A stretch of DNA of 36,596 nt, taken from JAIVGV01 sp035295985. Lineage in GTDB: Bacteria > Acidobacteriota > Blastocatellia > Pyrinomonadales > Pyrinomonadaceae. Location: the NCBI GenBank assembly GCA_035295985.1, contig DATHBT010000312.1, forward strand, positions 1-36,596, read 5' to 3'. Under the pieces are notes generated by a model that saw only the letters and a program-made list of their open reading frames with translations, had not been told where the DNA came from and made no database searches. Below, piece after piece: positions 23,867-33,149 of this stretch. Position numbers and translations under genes: made by a program. The first letter of the stretch is position 1. The number at the start of each line of letters is the position of its first letter.

Positions 23867-25270
23867 ATGAGGGTGAAGCTGTCACTCGTTCTGCTGGCGC
23901 TCGGCGCGCTGTGGCTCGCGTTCCCGTCGGCCGCCGGCGCTTCGGAGGAGGCGGGCGCGGCGGGGCACGGGCTGGACGCGGGCGTGCTCATCGGCGTGGC
24001 CGTGATGCTGCTGGTGGCGAAGCTCGGCGGCGAGGTGTTCGAGCGCGTGGGGCAGCCCGCGGTGCTCGGCGAGCTGATCGGCGGGATGCTCGTCGGCGCG
24101 CTCACGCTGGCGGGCGTCGCGCAGATCGAGGCGCTGCGGACGAACGCGGTCATCGCCGCGCTGGCGGAGATAGGCGTCATCATCCTGCTCTTCGAGGTCG
24201 GCCTGGAGTCGAACCTCGGCGAGATGATGGAGGTCGGCTGGTCTTCGCTGCTCGTCGCCGCGGCCGGCGTCGTCGCGCCGTTCTTCCTGGGCTGGGGCGT
24301 GGCCGCCTACTTCATCCCCGACGAGCCGACGCTCGGCCACATCTTCATCGGCGCGACGCTGTGCGCGACCTCGGTCGGCATCACCGCCCGCGTGCTGAAA
24401 GACCTGGGGAAGATTCAGACGCGCGAGTCGCGCATCGTGCTCGGCGCGGCCGTCATCGACGACGTGCTGGGGCTTCTGATCCTCGCCGTCGTCGCGGGCG
24501 CGATCAAGGCGTCGGCCGCGGGCGCTTCGCTTTCGATGATGGACGTGGGCCTCATCGCGCTCAAGGCGTTAGTCTTCCTCGGCGGCGCGCTCGCCGTCGG
24601 CCACTACCTCGTGCCGCACGTCTTCCGCAGCGCCGGGCGTCTTGAGACGCGCGGCGTGCTGCTCGCGCTCTCGCTGGCCTTCTGCTTCACGCTCGCGTGG
24701 CTGGCCTCGCTCGTAGGACTGGCGCCCATCGTCGGGGCCTTCGCCGCCGGCCTCGTCCTCGACGAAGTTCATTTCGAGCCGTTCACCCGCCGCGGCGAGC
24801 GAGACTTGGACGACCTGCTCGCGCCCGTCGCCGCCGTGCTCGTCCCGATCTTCTTCGTGCTGATGGGGCTGCGCGTCGATCTGCGCGCCTTCGCGCGGCC
24901 CGAACTGCTCGGCTTCGCCGCCGTGCTGACGGTCGTGGCGATCATCGGCAAGCAGGTCTGCTCGCTCGGCGTGCTGGAGCGCGGCATCAACCGGCTGGCC
25001 GTCGGCGTCGGCATGATCCCGCGCGGCGAGGTGGGTTTGATCTTCGCAGGCATCGGCGCGACGCTGATGCTCCCGAACGCGCAGGGCACGCCGGAGCCGG
25101 TCATCAACTCCGCGACCTTCGGCGCGGTCGTCATCATGGTCATCGTCACGACGCTCGTCACGCCGCCCGTCCTCAAGTGGGCGCTCTCGCGTAACCCCCC
25201 CGGCGACGCGCCCGCGCCCCCGGCCGTGCGCGAGACGGCCGACGAGGCGGCCGAGCACACGCGGCACTGA
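23867..25270 (+). CDS. Cation:proton antiporter, CPA2 family
   Basis: This 467-residue protein has a cleavable-looking N-terminal segment (residues 5-25) followed by about 12 membrane helices. Characteristic stretches are GQPAVLGELIGGMLVGAL, the ion-site region CATSVGITARVL followed by VLGAAVIDDVLGLLIL with its paired aspartates, AFAAGLVLDE, and the late GVGMIPRGEVGLIFAG. These match the Na+/H+ or K+/H+ exchangers of the CPA2 group (NapA/KefB-like transport core). There is no C-terminal TrkA-N domain, so it is not a complete Kef channel. The last 25 residues are Ala/Pro/Glu-rich. It appears to be transcribed alone. Confidence 0.92.
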   Translation: MRVKLSLVLLALGALWLAFPSAAGASEEAGAAGHGLDAGVLIGVAVMLLVAKLGGEVFERVGQPAVLGELIGGMLVGALTLAGVAQIEALRTNAVIAALAEIGVIILLFEVGLESNLGEMMEVGWSSLLVAAAGVVAPFFLGWGVAAYFIPDEPTLGHIFIGATLCATSVGITARVLKDLGKIQTRESRIVLGAAVIDDVLGLLILAVVAGAIKASAAGASLSMMDVGLIALKALVFLGGALAVGHYLVPHVFRSAGRLETRGVLLALSLAFCFTLAWLASLVGLAPIVGAFAAGLVLDEVHFEPFTRRGERDLDDLLAPVAAVLVPIFFVLMGLRVDLRAFARPELLGFAAVLTVVAIIGKQVCSLGVLERGINRLAVGVGMIPRGEVGLIFAGIGATLMLPNAQGTPEPVINSATFGAVVIMVIVTTLVTPPVLKWALSRNPPGDAPAPPAVRETADEAAEHTRH

Positions 25271-25390
25271 TCGGCGGACGGGCCAGTCCGGCGGCTTTCA
25301 ATTTCGTCCGGTCAAACCCTCGCGCCCCACAGTGCGCCGACGCGATTTGCGCGCACCGGCGGCGCGACCACGAACACGCGGGCGAGGCGG

Positions 25391-25798
25391 ATGAGGCAGA
25401 CCGTTAACAGAACGACCGACGCGGCCGACAGGGCCGGCGTGTATCTCAGGTCGGCCGTCGTCTTCGCCTCACTCGCGGCCCTCTGCGTCTCAGACGGCAT
25501 TGGCCCGAGGCTGATTCCGTTCCCGTCCCGACAACCGCAGCGGCTGGCCGAGCCGGCCGCGCGCGGGGGCGGAGCGGGGGAGAGTCGGCTCCCGGTCTCG
25601 CGCGCCGAGGCGCGCGCCGGGTCCGGCCACCAGCCGAAGGCCGTCACGCCAGTCTGGAATAACGCCTCGCTTGACCGCGCGGCTGTCGCGCCGCCCGCCG
25701 CCCGGCACTCCGCGCCGCCCGATTTCTACAACTCACCCGCCTACTCCTTCCGCGCCTACTCCTCTGCGCGCGGGCGCGCACCACCCCGAAACTCCTGA
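25391..25798 (+). CDS. Possible secreted Pro/Ala-rich protein
   Basis: The 135-residue frame has a hydrophobic stretch (about residues 18-38) after a short polar N-terminus, which could be a signal peptide. The remainder is rich in Pro, Ala, Arg and Tyr and looks disordered, ending with several Tyr-containing repeats (NSPAYSFRAYSS). Codon third positions are mostly G or C as in the neighbours. I recognise no family. Several other frames are open here, so a chance frame cannot be excluded. Confidence 0.4.
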   Translation: MRQTVNRTTDAADRAGVYLRSAVVFASLAALCVSDGIGPRLIPFPSRQPQRLAEPAARGGGAGESRLPVSRAEARAGSGHQPKAVTPVWNNASLDRAAVAPPAARHSAPPDFYNSPAYSFRAYSSARGRAPPRNS

Positions 25799-26054
25799 CA
25801 GCCTGAAACGTCCAGCGGCCCGCGCGAACCTGCGCCGGCCGCGTCGCCACCGATCCGCAGCCGCGCCGCGCGGGAGACGGGCCTTTCCCGTCGCCGTCGC
25901 GCCACCGGCGCGAGAGATGCGGGCCGTTTGCCGCCGTCTCTTTCAGAGAGCGTCGCGGCGGGCGTGGCCGCGGGCGGTGTGTCCACGGTTTCAGCCGACC
26001 GCGCGCGGGCGGGCGAACTTAGCCGCCCGGCGCGCGTCAGGAAGGAGTTAACCC
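25799..26054. other. Upstream region of orphan MetS-like gene
   Basis: This 256-bp stretch has open frames in several registers but none with protein-like composition. It contains a small hairpin (GACGGG, CCTTT, CCCGTC near 25876-25892) and ends with the AAGGAG ribosome site of the next gene. I found no clear promoter. Confidence 0.35.
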
Positions 26055-26234
26055 ATGTCGAACCCGACCGGGCTAATCGCCCTCGCACTATTCCAGGCGA
26101 CCGAGAGGCCGCCGGCCGAGACCGCGCCGGAGATGACCGTCGGCGGGTGGGTATTCTTGATCAGCGCGTGGGCCTTCATCCTCGTGCTCACCCTCTACAC
26201 CTTCGGCATCATTCTCCGCTCGAAGCAGAAGTAG
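26055..26234 (+). CDS. Orphan MetS-like single-helix membrane protein
   Basis: This 59-residue gene has a strong ribosome site (AAGGAG, about seven bases before ATG 26055). It has a short amphipathic N-terminus, an acidic linker (ETAPEMTVG) and one membrane helix (GGWVFLISAWAFILVLTLYT), and it ends in RSKQK. The helix aligns with the small subunit at 22751-22942 (GGW-F, then AW-FILVL, then TF, with a basic end), so the two are paralogues. No transporter gene is adjacent: the CPA2 gene ends 785 bp upstream and argH converges from the other side. It may serve the NSS transporter or another one elsewhere. Confidence 0.78.
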   Translation: MSNPTGLIALALFQATERPPAETAPEMTVGGWVFLISAWAFILVLTLYTFGIILRSKQK

Positions 26235-26285
26235 TCAGAGGGAGAACCCAAAGGCTATGCCAGGGTGATTGACGACGGCTGGCGG

Positions 26286-27680
26286 CTACCTGCCTTCGGC
26301 CAGCGAGGCGCGGGCAGCGGCCAGCGCTTCGGCGACGCGGGCGGGAGAGGTGCCGCCGGCCTGCGACTTCGAGGCGAGCGTGGCGTCGAGCGTGAGCGCG
26401 TCGTAAACGTCCTCCTCGATGAGTGGGGAGACGGCGCGCAGCTCTTCGAGCGGCAGCTCGTGGAGTTCCGAGCCGCGCGAGAGCGCGTGCAGGACGGCGC
26501 GGCCGACCGTCTCGTGCGCCTCGCGGAAGGGGAGGCCGCGGCGCGCGAGGTAGTCGGCCAGCTCGGTCGCATTCATGTAGCCGCGCGAGGCCAGATCGCG
26601 CGCGCGCGCCTCGCGGAGCGTGACGTTGCGGAGCACGGTCGCTGCGACTTCAATCGCGGCGCGGACTGTGTCGGCCGCGTCGAAGACCGCCTCCTTGTCC
26701 TCCTGCATGTCCTTGTTGTAGGCGAGCGGCAGTCCCTTCAACATCGTCAGCAGCGCGACGGTGTGGCCGAAGACGCGGGCCGACTTGCCGCGCAGCAGTT
26801 CGAGCGCGTCCGGGTTCTTCTTCTGCGGCATCAGGCTCGACCCGGTAGAGACCGCGTCGCCCAGCTCGACGAAGCCGAACTCGGTCGTCGAATAGACGAT
26901 CAAATCCTCCGCCAGCCGCGACAGGTGCGCCATCACGAGGCTCGCCGCCGCGCAGAACTCGACGCAGAAGTCGCGGTCGGAGACGGCGTCGAGGCTGTTG
27001 CGCGAAACCCCGTCGAAGCCGAGCGCGCGGGCGACCTGCTCGCGATCAACCGGGTAGCTCGTGCCCGCGAGCGCGGCCGAGCCGAGCGGCAGCACGTTCG
27101 CGCGGCGGCGCGCGTCCCGGAGGCGCGAGCGGTCGCGCGCGAGCATCTCGAAGTAGGCGAGGCACCAGTGGGCGAACAGGACGGGCTGCGCGCGTTGAAG
27201 GTGCGTGTAGCCGGGCAGAACAGCGCCGCCGTGCCGCCCGGCCAGATCGAGCAGCGCGGTCTGCGCGTCGCGCGCGCGCGCGTCGATCTGGTCGATCTCC
27301 CCGCGCAGCCAGAGCCGCAGGGCAGTCGCCACCTGGTCGTTGCGGCTGCGGCCCGTGTGCAGCTTGCGGCCCGCCTCGCCGACGAGTTCGACGAGCCGCG
27401 ACTCGATGAACGAATGAACGTCCTCGGCCGCCTCGTCGTCGAGGAAGCCAGGATCGGACGCCGCGCGCTCGACGAGCGTCCGCAAGCCTTCGGTCACGGC
27501 GCGAGCCTCTTCGGCTGTGAGCACGCCCGCGCCGCCGAGCGCCTCTGCGTGGGCGATTGAGGCGCGCGCGTCCGCCGCGAAGAGCCGCCGGTCGAAGGGG
27601 AACGAGCGGTTGAACTCGGCGAAGCCCGCGTCGGCACTGCCGGTGAACCGGCCGCCCCACAAATTTTTCGTCTCGCTCAT
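26286..27680 (-). CDS. argH: Argininosuccinate lyase
   Basis: This 464-residue enzyme splits argininosuccinate into arginine and fumarate, the last step of arginine synthesis, in the cytoplasm. It begins with LWGGRFTG and has DVHSFIESRL, HTGRSRNDQVATALRLW, the GYTHLQRAQP histidine region, and the fumarase/aspartase superfamily signature GSSLMPQKKNPD, which holds the catalytic serine. Length and motifs are complete. It is transcribed away from argR, so ArgR bound in the 142-bp gap could control both directions. Its 3' end converges on the orphan MetS-like gene with a 51-bp gap. Confidence 0.96.
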   Translation of the reverse strand: MSETKNLWGGRFTGSADAGFAEFNRSFPFDRRLFAADARASIAHAEALGGAGVLTAEEARAVTEGLRTLVERAASDPGFLDDEAAEDVHSFIESRLVELVGEAGRKLHTGRSRNDQVATALRLWLRGEIDQIDARARDAQTALLDLAGRHGGAVLPGYTHLQRAQPVLFAHWCLAYFEMLARDRSRLRDARRRANVLPLGSAALAGTSYPVDREQVARALGFDGVSRNSLDAVSDRDFCVEFCAAASLVMAHLSRLAEDLIVYSTTEFGFVELGDAVSTGSSLMPQKKNPDALELLRGKSARVFGHTVALLTMLKGLPLAYNKDMQEDKEAVFDAADTVRAAIEVAATVLRNVTLREARARDLASRGYMNATELADYLARRGLPFREAHETVGRAVLHALSRGSELHELPLEELRAVSPLIEEDVYDALTLDATLASKSQAGGTSPARVAEALAAARASLAEGR

Positions 27681-27773
27681 CGCTTCAGTCTCTCAACCGC
27701 CAGCCCTCTCCGCGAAAATTTAACCGAGTCTTTTAACCGCGCCGCTTGCGCGGGCGCAACTTCGCTGCTAGTT

Positions 27774-27811
27774 TATGCATCTATGCTCTGACTATGCAAC
27801 TTAGTTGCATA
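27774..27811. promoter_or_regulatory. Probable ARG-box operator
   Basis: A perfect inverted repeat TATGCAAC-TTA-GTTGCATA (27793-27811) ends 12 bp before the argR start. Further half-site-like TATGC units start at 27774 and 27782. The TTGCAT/ATGCAA half-site resembles ARG boxes of other GC-rich bacteria. Its place between divergent argH and argR suggests arginine-dependent repression of both. Confidence 0.68.
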
Positions 27812-27822
27812 AATATTTGATA

Positions 27823-28242
27823 ATGGACAAGGAACGCCGCCAGCAGAAAATCCTGAGCCTCATCCGCGCGAACCCCATCGGGACGCAGGGCGAGCTGGCG
27901 GAGCGTCTGGAGAGCGCGGGGTTCACGGCGACGCAGTCGAGCGTGTCGCGCGACCTGGTCGAGCTGGGAGTGGTCAAGCGGCGCGGGCGCTACGTCGTGC
28001 CCGAAGCCGCGGGCGAGGCGGTCGCGCGGCGCGGCCTGGTCGGCATGGCGACGGCGGGCGAGTCGCTGGTCGTGGCGCGCTGCGGGGCGGGGCTGGCCTC
28101 GGCCGTCGCGGTCGAGATCGACGGCGCGTCGATCCCGGAAATCGTCGGCACGCTCGCGGGCGAAGACACGATCTTCATCGCCGTCGCCGACCGCAAGGCG
28201 CAGCGCGCGGCGATCAAGAAAATCTGGGAGCTGTTTGGATGA
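27823..28242 (+). CDS. argR: Arginine repressor
   Basis: This 139-residue protein has the two ArgR domains. An N-terminal winged helix (about 1-65) carries the recognition segment TQSSVSRDLVELGVVK. A C-terminal arginine-binding and hexamerisation domain ends with GTLAGEDTIFIAVADR, whose acidic pair contacts arginine in homologues. With arginine bound it represses biosynthetic genes, and a palindromic operator lies just upstream, so autoregulation is likely. ATG 27823 was preferred; TTG 27805 lies inside the operator. The stop codon is directly followed by an F3 repeat arm. Confidence 0.95.
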   Translation: MDKERRQQKILSLIRANPIGTQGELAERLESAGFTATQSSVSRDLVELGVVKRRGRYVVPEAAGEAVARRGLVGMATAGESLVVARCGAGLASAVAVEIDGASIPEIVGTLAGEDTIFIAVADRKAQRAAIKKIWELFG

Positions 28243-28402
28243 AGCTGTTAGCTATTAGCGGTTAGCTTTTAGCTTTGTCCCGTTCGCTGTTGGGCGGTTT
28301 TTAGTTCAGAGATCAAAAAGTGAGGAACGGGGGCTGTTGGTCTTAAAGGTTGTCAGCGTGTGTGAATGGCACGAAAAGCTGATAGCTAACAGCTAATAGC
28401 TA
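28243..28402. repeat. Inverted repeat, family F3, filling the argR-argG gap
   Basis: The left arm (28243-28276) begins right after the argR stop and the right arm (28374-28402) ends right before the argG ATG. The units are TTAGCTGT-like, as in the copy at 15701-15833. The 97-nt loop can form an inner stem (CCCGTTC with GAACGGG). The leader RNA of argG is therefore wholly repeat-derived. Confidence 0.85.
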
Positions 28403-29608
<1,206 letters not shown>

Positions 29609-29620
29609 AGGGGAGGGGAA

Positions 29621-30712
29621 ATGAAAAAGGTCGAAACGCAGTTGAACGTGATCGAGGCCGACAAGATCGGCTCGGCCACCGTGAACCTGAACCTGCCGAA
29701 GACGCTGGCGGTCGTCGGCGCAAAGACCTTGGTGCGCGCGGGCGACGTGGTCGCCGTGCGGGCGCTGACCGACAGCGCCACCTACAACCAGCTCGAACTC
29801 CCCACCGGCCGCCTCGCCAAGATCAACCCCGGCGACGTGCTCGTCTGCGTCCTCGGTAGCCGCCGCGCGCTGAAAGGCTTCGTCGGCGACGTGCCCGCCA
29901 CGGCCGCCGCGGGCGACGAGCTGCACCTGCTGAACATGGGCGGGGTGGTCGGCCACTGCACCGGCCACCATTCGAGCCTGAGCGACGCGATCCGCGTCGA
30001 AGTGCTCGGCCTCGTCTGCGACGAGCACGGCGCGCCGCGCAACATCGCGGACGGTGCGCTCGCGCCGCGCGCACGGTTGGGCGAGACCGCGCCGCTCGTC
30101 GTCGTCGCGGGCGCTTGCATGAATTCGGGCAAGACTTTCGCGGCGACGGAGTTGATCCGGCAGGCGACGCGGCAGGGCTTGCGCGTCGCGGCGGCGAAGC
30201 TGTCCGGCGTCGCGGCGCTGCGCGACACGCTGAACATGGCCGATCACGGCGCGGTCGCGACCGCGAGCTTCGTTGACTGCGGGCTGCCCTCGACCGTCGG
30301 CGTCGGAGACCTCGCGCCCGTCGCCAAGGCGATCATCGCCCGGCTCAACGAGGGCGCGCCCGATCTAATCGTCGTCGAACTGGGCGACGGCATCATCGGC
30401 GGCTACTCGGTCGAGTCGGTCTTCGACGACGCGGAGTTGCGCGAGGCGACGGCCGCGCTCGTCTTCTGCGCTTCGGATTACGTCGGGGCGTGGGGCGGCG
30501 TCGAGTTGCTGGGGCGGCGCGGCCTCCCCGTGGACGTGATCGCAGGCTCCGTCACAGACTCGCGCATGGGCGAAGAGTTCATCGAGCGCGAGTTCAAGGT
30601 TGCCGCCGGGAACGCCCGGCGCGACGGCGCGCGCCTCTTCTCGCTGGTTAAAGACAGGGTTTCAGGTTTCAGGTTTCAGGTCTCAGGTTCGCTCTGCGAG
30701 GCCGCCGCCTGA
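29621..30712 (+). CDS. P-loop NTPase-like protein of unknown function in the arginine cluster
   Basis: This 363-residue protein has an N-terminal beta-rich domain (about 1-155) and a C-terminal nucleotide-binding domain. The Walker A motif is GACMNSGKT (164-172), followed by RVAAAKLSGVAALRD, DCGLPSTVG, and a Walker B-like DLIVVELGDG (248-257). The arrangement recalls dethiobiotin synthetase or DUF1611-type P-loop folds, but I cannot assign a family. It starts 12 bp after argG with a GGGGAGGGG ribosome site, so it is co-expressed with arginine genes. The last 18 residues, from about 346, are encoded by an F4 repeat arm and probably replaced the native C-terminus. Confidence 0.8.
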   Translation: MKKVETQLNVIEADKIGSATVNLNLPKTLAVVGAKTLVRAGDVVAVRALTDSATYNQLELPTGRLAKINPGDVLVCVLGSRRALKGFVGDVPATAAAGDELHLLNMGGVVGHCTGHHSSLSDAIRVEVLGLVCDEHGAPRNIADGALAPRARLGETAPLVVVAGACMNSGKTFAATELIRQATRQGLRVAAAKLSGVAALRDTLNMADHGAVATASFVDCGLPSTVGVGDLAPVAKAIIARLNEGAPDLIVVELGDGIIGGYSVESVFDDAELREATAALVFCASDYVGAWGGVELLGRRGLPVDVIAGSVTDSRMGEEFIEREFKVAAGNARRDGARLFSLVKDRVSGFRFQVSGSLCEAAA

Positions 30713-30765
30713 AACGGGGAGGGGAAGTTTGACGAACCTGAAACCTGAAACCTCGAACCTGAAAC
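30659..30765. repeat. Inverted repeat, family F4 (CAGGTTT units)
   Basis: Arms 30659-30690 and 30734-30765 are complementary at 29 of 32 positions and consist of tandem 7-nt units (TTTCAGG). The left arm encodes the C-terminus of the P-loop protein and the right arm encodes the N-terminus of ArgC. The 43-nt loop holds the P-loop stop codon and the argC ribosome site. Confidence 0.88.
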
Positions 30766-31787
30766 TTAAGGTCGGCATCTTCGGCGGGTCGGGCTACGGC
30801 GGCGCGGAGCTGCTGCGCATCCTGCTCGCGCACCCGGACGCGGATGTCACGCTCGTGACGGCGAACGAGCACGCGGGCAGGCCCGTCGGCGAGGTTCACA
30901 GGAACCTGTACGGGCTGACCGACCTGCGCTTTGAGGCCGCGCGCGAGGACTTCTCGGCCCTCTCCGATCTCGACTGCGTCTTCTTCGCGCTGCCGCACGG
31001 GCAGGCGCTGGAACTCGCGCCCCGTTTGCCTGAGAACGTTAAGGCGATTGATCTGTCGGGAGATTTTCGGCTCGCGAACGCGGACGAGTTCAGGCAGTTC
31101 TACGGCCGCGAGCACACGGCCGCGGAGTTACAGCGCGAGTTCGTTTACGGTCTGACGGAAACGAACAGGGAGCGGATTAGGCGGGCGCGGCTCGTCAGTA
31201 ACCCCGGCTGCTTCGCCACGGCGACGCTGCTCGGCCTCGCGCCGCTCGTCGCCGGAAATCTGCTGAGCGGGCGCGTCGTCGTGGACGCGAAGACAGGCTC
31301 GTCGGGTTCGGGCGCGAAGGCGGCGGCGAACACGCACCACCCGCAGCGCGCAAACTCCTTCTACGCCTACAAGCCGTTCACGCACCAGCACGTCCCCGAA
31401 ATCGAGCAGGAGCTGCGGAGGGTCGGAGACTGGTCGAGCGAACTCGTCTTCATGACCCACTCGCTGCCCGTCCCGCGCGGCATCTTCGCTTCGATCTACG
31501 CGGAGACGCGACGCGAGCTGTCGGGCGAGGACGCACGCGCACTCTTCGCGGAGTTTTACGGCGACTCATTTTTCGTCCGACTGGTTTCCGGCTCGCCGGA
31601 CATCAACTGGGTGAAGACGACCAACTTCTGCGACATCGGTTTCGCGGCGCGCGGGCGCACGCTCGTCGTCTTCACGGCCGTTGACAACCTCGTCAAAGGC
31701 GCGGCCGGGCAGGCCGTGCAGAACATGAACCTGATGTTCGGCCTCGACGAGAAGACTGGGCTGATGTTGACGGGGAGCAACCCCTAG
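30729..31787 (+). CDS. argC: N-acyl-gamma-glutamyl-phosphate reductase
   Basis: This 352-residue NADPH enzyme reduces acyl-glutamyl phosphate to the semialdehyde. VGIFGGSGYGGAELLRIL is the nucleotide-binding start and Cys161 in SNPGCFATA is the catalytic cysteine. HTHHP-like and HSLPVPRG stretches follow, with a complete C-terminus. The start is TTG 30729, supported by GGGGAGGGG just upstream; earlier starts read through the other repeat arm. The first residues (TNLKPETSNLK) are encoded by an F4 arm, so the native start was probably overwritten. Confidence 0.93.
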   Translation: MTNLKPETSNLKLKVGIFGGSGYGGAELLRILLAHPDADVTLVTANEHAGRPVGEVHRNLYGLTDLRFEAAREDFSALSDLDCVFFALPHGQALELAPRLPENVKAIDLSGDFRLANADEFRQFYGREHTAAELQREFVYGLTETNRERIRRARLVSNPGCFATATLLGLAPLVAGNLLSGRVVVDAKTGSSGSGAKAAANTHHPQRANSFYAYKPFTHQHVPEIEQELRRVGDWSSELVFMTHSLPVPRGIFASIYAETRRELSGEDARALFAEFYGDSFFVRLVSGSPDINWVKTTNFCDIGFAARGRTLVVFTAVDNLVKGAAGQAVQNMNLMFGLDEKTGLMLTGSNP

Positions 31788-31795
31788 AGGTTTGT

Positions 31796-31926
31796 TGTAG
31801 GGGCAGGGCTTTTCCCTGCCCGCAGCGGCGGAGCCGCTAATCAAGCTGCGCGTTCTTTCAGCGTTGGAAAATCAGGGCTGCGTTCGCGCTGTCGCGCGAC
31901 GGGCAGGGACAAGCCCCGCCCCTACA
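31796..31926. repeat. Inverted repeat, family F1, between argC and argD
   Basis: Arms 31796-31822 and 31900-31926 are near-perfect complements (GTAGGGGC, then CCCTGCCCG); each arm is itself hairpin-like. The 77-nt loop has no clear content. It matches the copy at 10-147. The left arm begins 8 bp after the argC stop, and the right arm ends 28 bp before argD. Confidence 0.85.
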
Positions 31927-31954
31927 AGTTCATTCGACGATAAGAACTGGAGCT

Positions 31955-33133
31955 GTGACAACCTTCGACGAAATAGCCGGGCGCGAGGAGCAGTTTCAGC
32001 TCGCGACGTACAAGAAGATGCCCGTGGCCGCGGCGCGCGGGCGGGGCGCGTGGATCGAAACCTCGGAGGGCGAGCGCTACCTCGACCTCTACGGCGGGCA
32101 CGCGGTCGCCGCGACGGGCCATTGTCATCCGCGGGTTGTCGAAGCGATCACGCGACAGGCCGGGGAGTTGCTGTTCTACTCGAACCTCGTCTATTCGGAC
32201 GTGCGCGCCCGCGCGGCCGAGAAGCTGGCGGCGGTCGCGCCCGCGCCGCTCGCGAAGGTCTTCTTCTGCAATTCGGGGACGGAGGCGAACGAGAACGCGA
32301 TGCGTATGGCGCGGCTCGTCACGGGCCGCGAAAACATCATCACCTTCGACGGCAGCTTCCACGGCCGGACGGCCGACTCGATCAGCGCGACGTTTCTGGG
32401 AAAATACCGCGAGCTGGGACGGCCGAACGTGCCCGGCCACCTGCGCGCCGAGTTCGGTTCGGTCGAGTCTGTCGCGGCGCTCGCCCATGAGTCGGTCGCG
32501 GCCGTGATGCTTGAGCCGATCCAGTCGATGGCCGGCGTCAGGCAGGCCGCGCCGGAGTTTTACAGACAGTTGCGCGAGCTGTGCGACGAGCGCGGGATGC
32601 TGCTCATCTACGACGAGGTGCAGACGGGCGTCGGCCGCACGGGCGAGTGGTTCTTCGCCGGGAGCGAAGCGGGCGCAGGAGTCGTGCCCGACGTGGTGAC
32701 GCTCGCGAAGGCACTAGGGAGCGGCGTGCCGGTCGGCGCGTGCGTTACGACGGAGCGTGTTGCCGCGTCGATCAAAGAGAACGATCTCGGTACGACCTTC
32801 GGCGGCGGGATGCTGGCGATGGCCGCCGTCTCCGCCACGCTCGAAGCGATTGAGGCGGACGGGATGCTCGCCAACGCGCGCACCGTCGAAGCGCATCTGC
32901 GCGGGGAGCTGTCGAAAGTCCCTCACGTCGTCGGGCTGCGCGGTCGGGGGCTGCTGCTCGGCATCGAGTTCGAGAAGGAGGCCGCGGCGAAAGTTCACAA
33001 GGCGCTGCTCGAACGGCGCATCATCACGGGCACGTCGAGCGACCCTCGCGTGCTGCGCCTGCTGCCGCCGCTCTGCCTGACGACGGCCGAGGCCGACCTG
33101 TTCGTCGAGGCGCTGGCGGCCCCCGTCGGGTAG
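31955..33133 (+). CDS. argD: Acylornithine aminotransferase
   Basis: This 392-residue class III PLP aminotransferase converts N-acyl-glutamate semialdehyde to N-acyl-ornithine. Motifs include YLDLYGGHAVAATGHCHP, FFCNSGTEANENAMRMAR, the cofactor aspartate in LIYDEVQTGVGRTG, and the Schiff-base Lys252 in TLAKALGSG. The GTG start at 31955 has GGAG close upstream. An F1 repeat separates it from argC, and the ICMT-like gene follows after 16 bp. In arginine clusters of this type the acyl group may be acetyl or succinyl. Confidence 0.94.
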   Translation: MTTFDEIAGREEQFQLATYKKMPVAAARGRGAWIETSEGERYLDLYGGHAVAATGHCHPRVVEAITRQAGELLFYSNLVYSDVRARAAEKLAAVAPAPLAKVFFCNSGTEANENAMRMARLVTGRENIITFDGSFHGRTADSISATFLGKYRELGRPNVPGHLRAEFGSVESVAALAHESVAAVMLEPIQSMAGVRQAAPEFYRQLRELCDERGMLLIYDEVQTGVGRTGEWFFAGSEAGAGVVPDVVTLAKALGSGVPVGACVTTERVAASIKENDLGTTFGGGMLAMAAVSATLEAIEADGMLANARTVEAHLRGELSKVPHVVGLRGRGLLLGIEFEKEAAAKVHKALLERRIITGTSSDPRVLRLLPPLCLTTAEADLFVEALAAPVG

Positions 33134-33149
33134 CCCGTAGAGTGTGGGC

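Noticed and set aside
25312..26088. Several minus-strand frames in the gap after the antiporter gene
   Set aside because: They have Arg/Pro/Ala-rich translations, no ribosome sites and no protein-like pattern.
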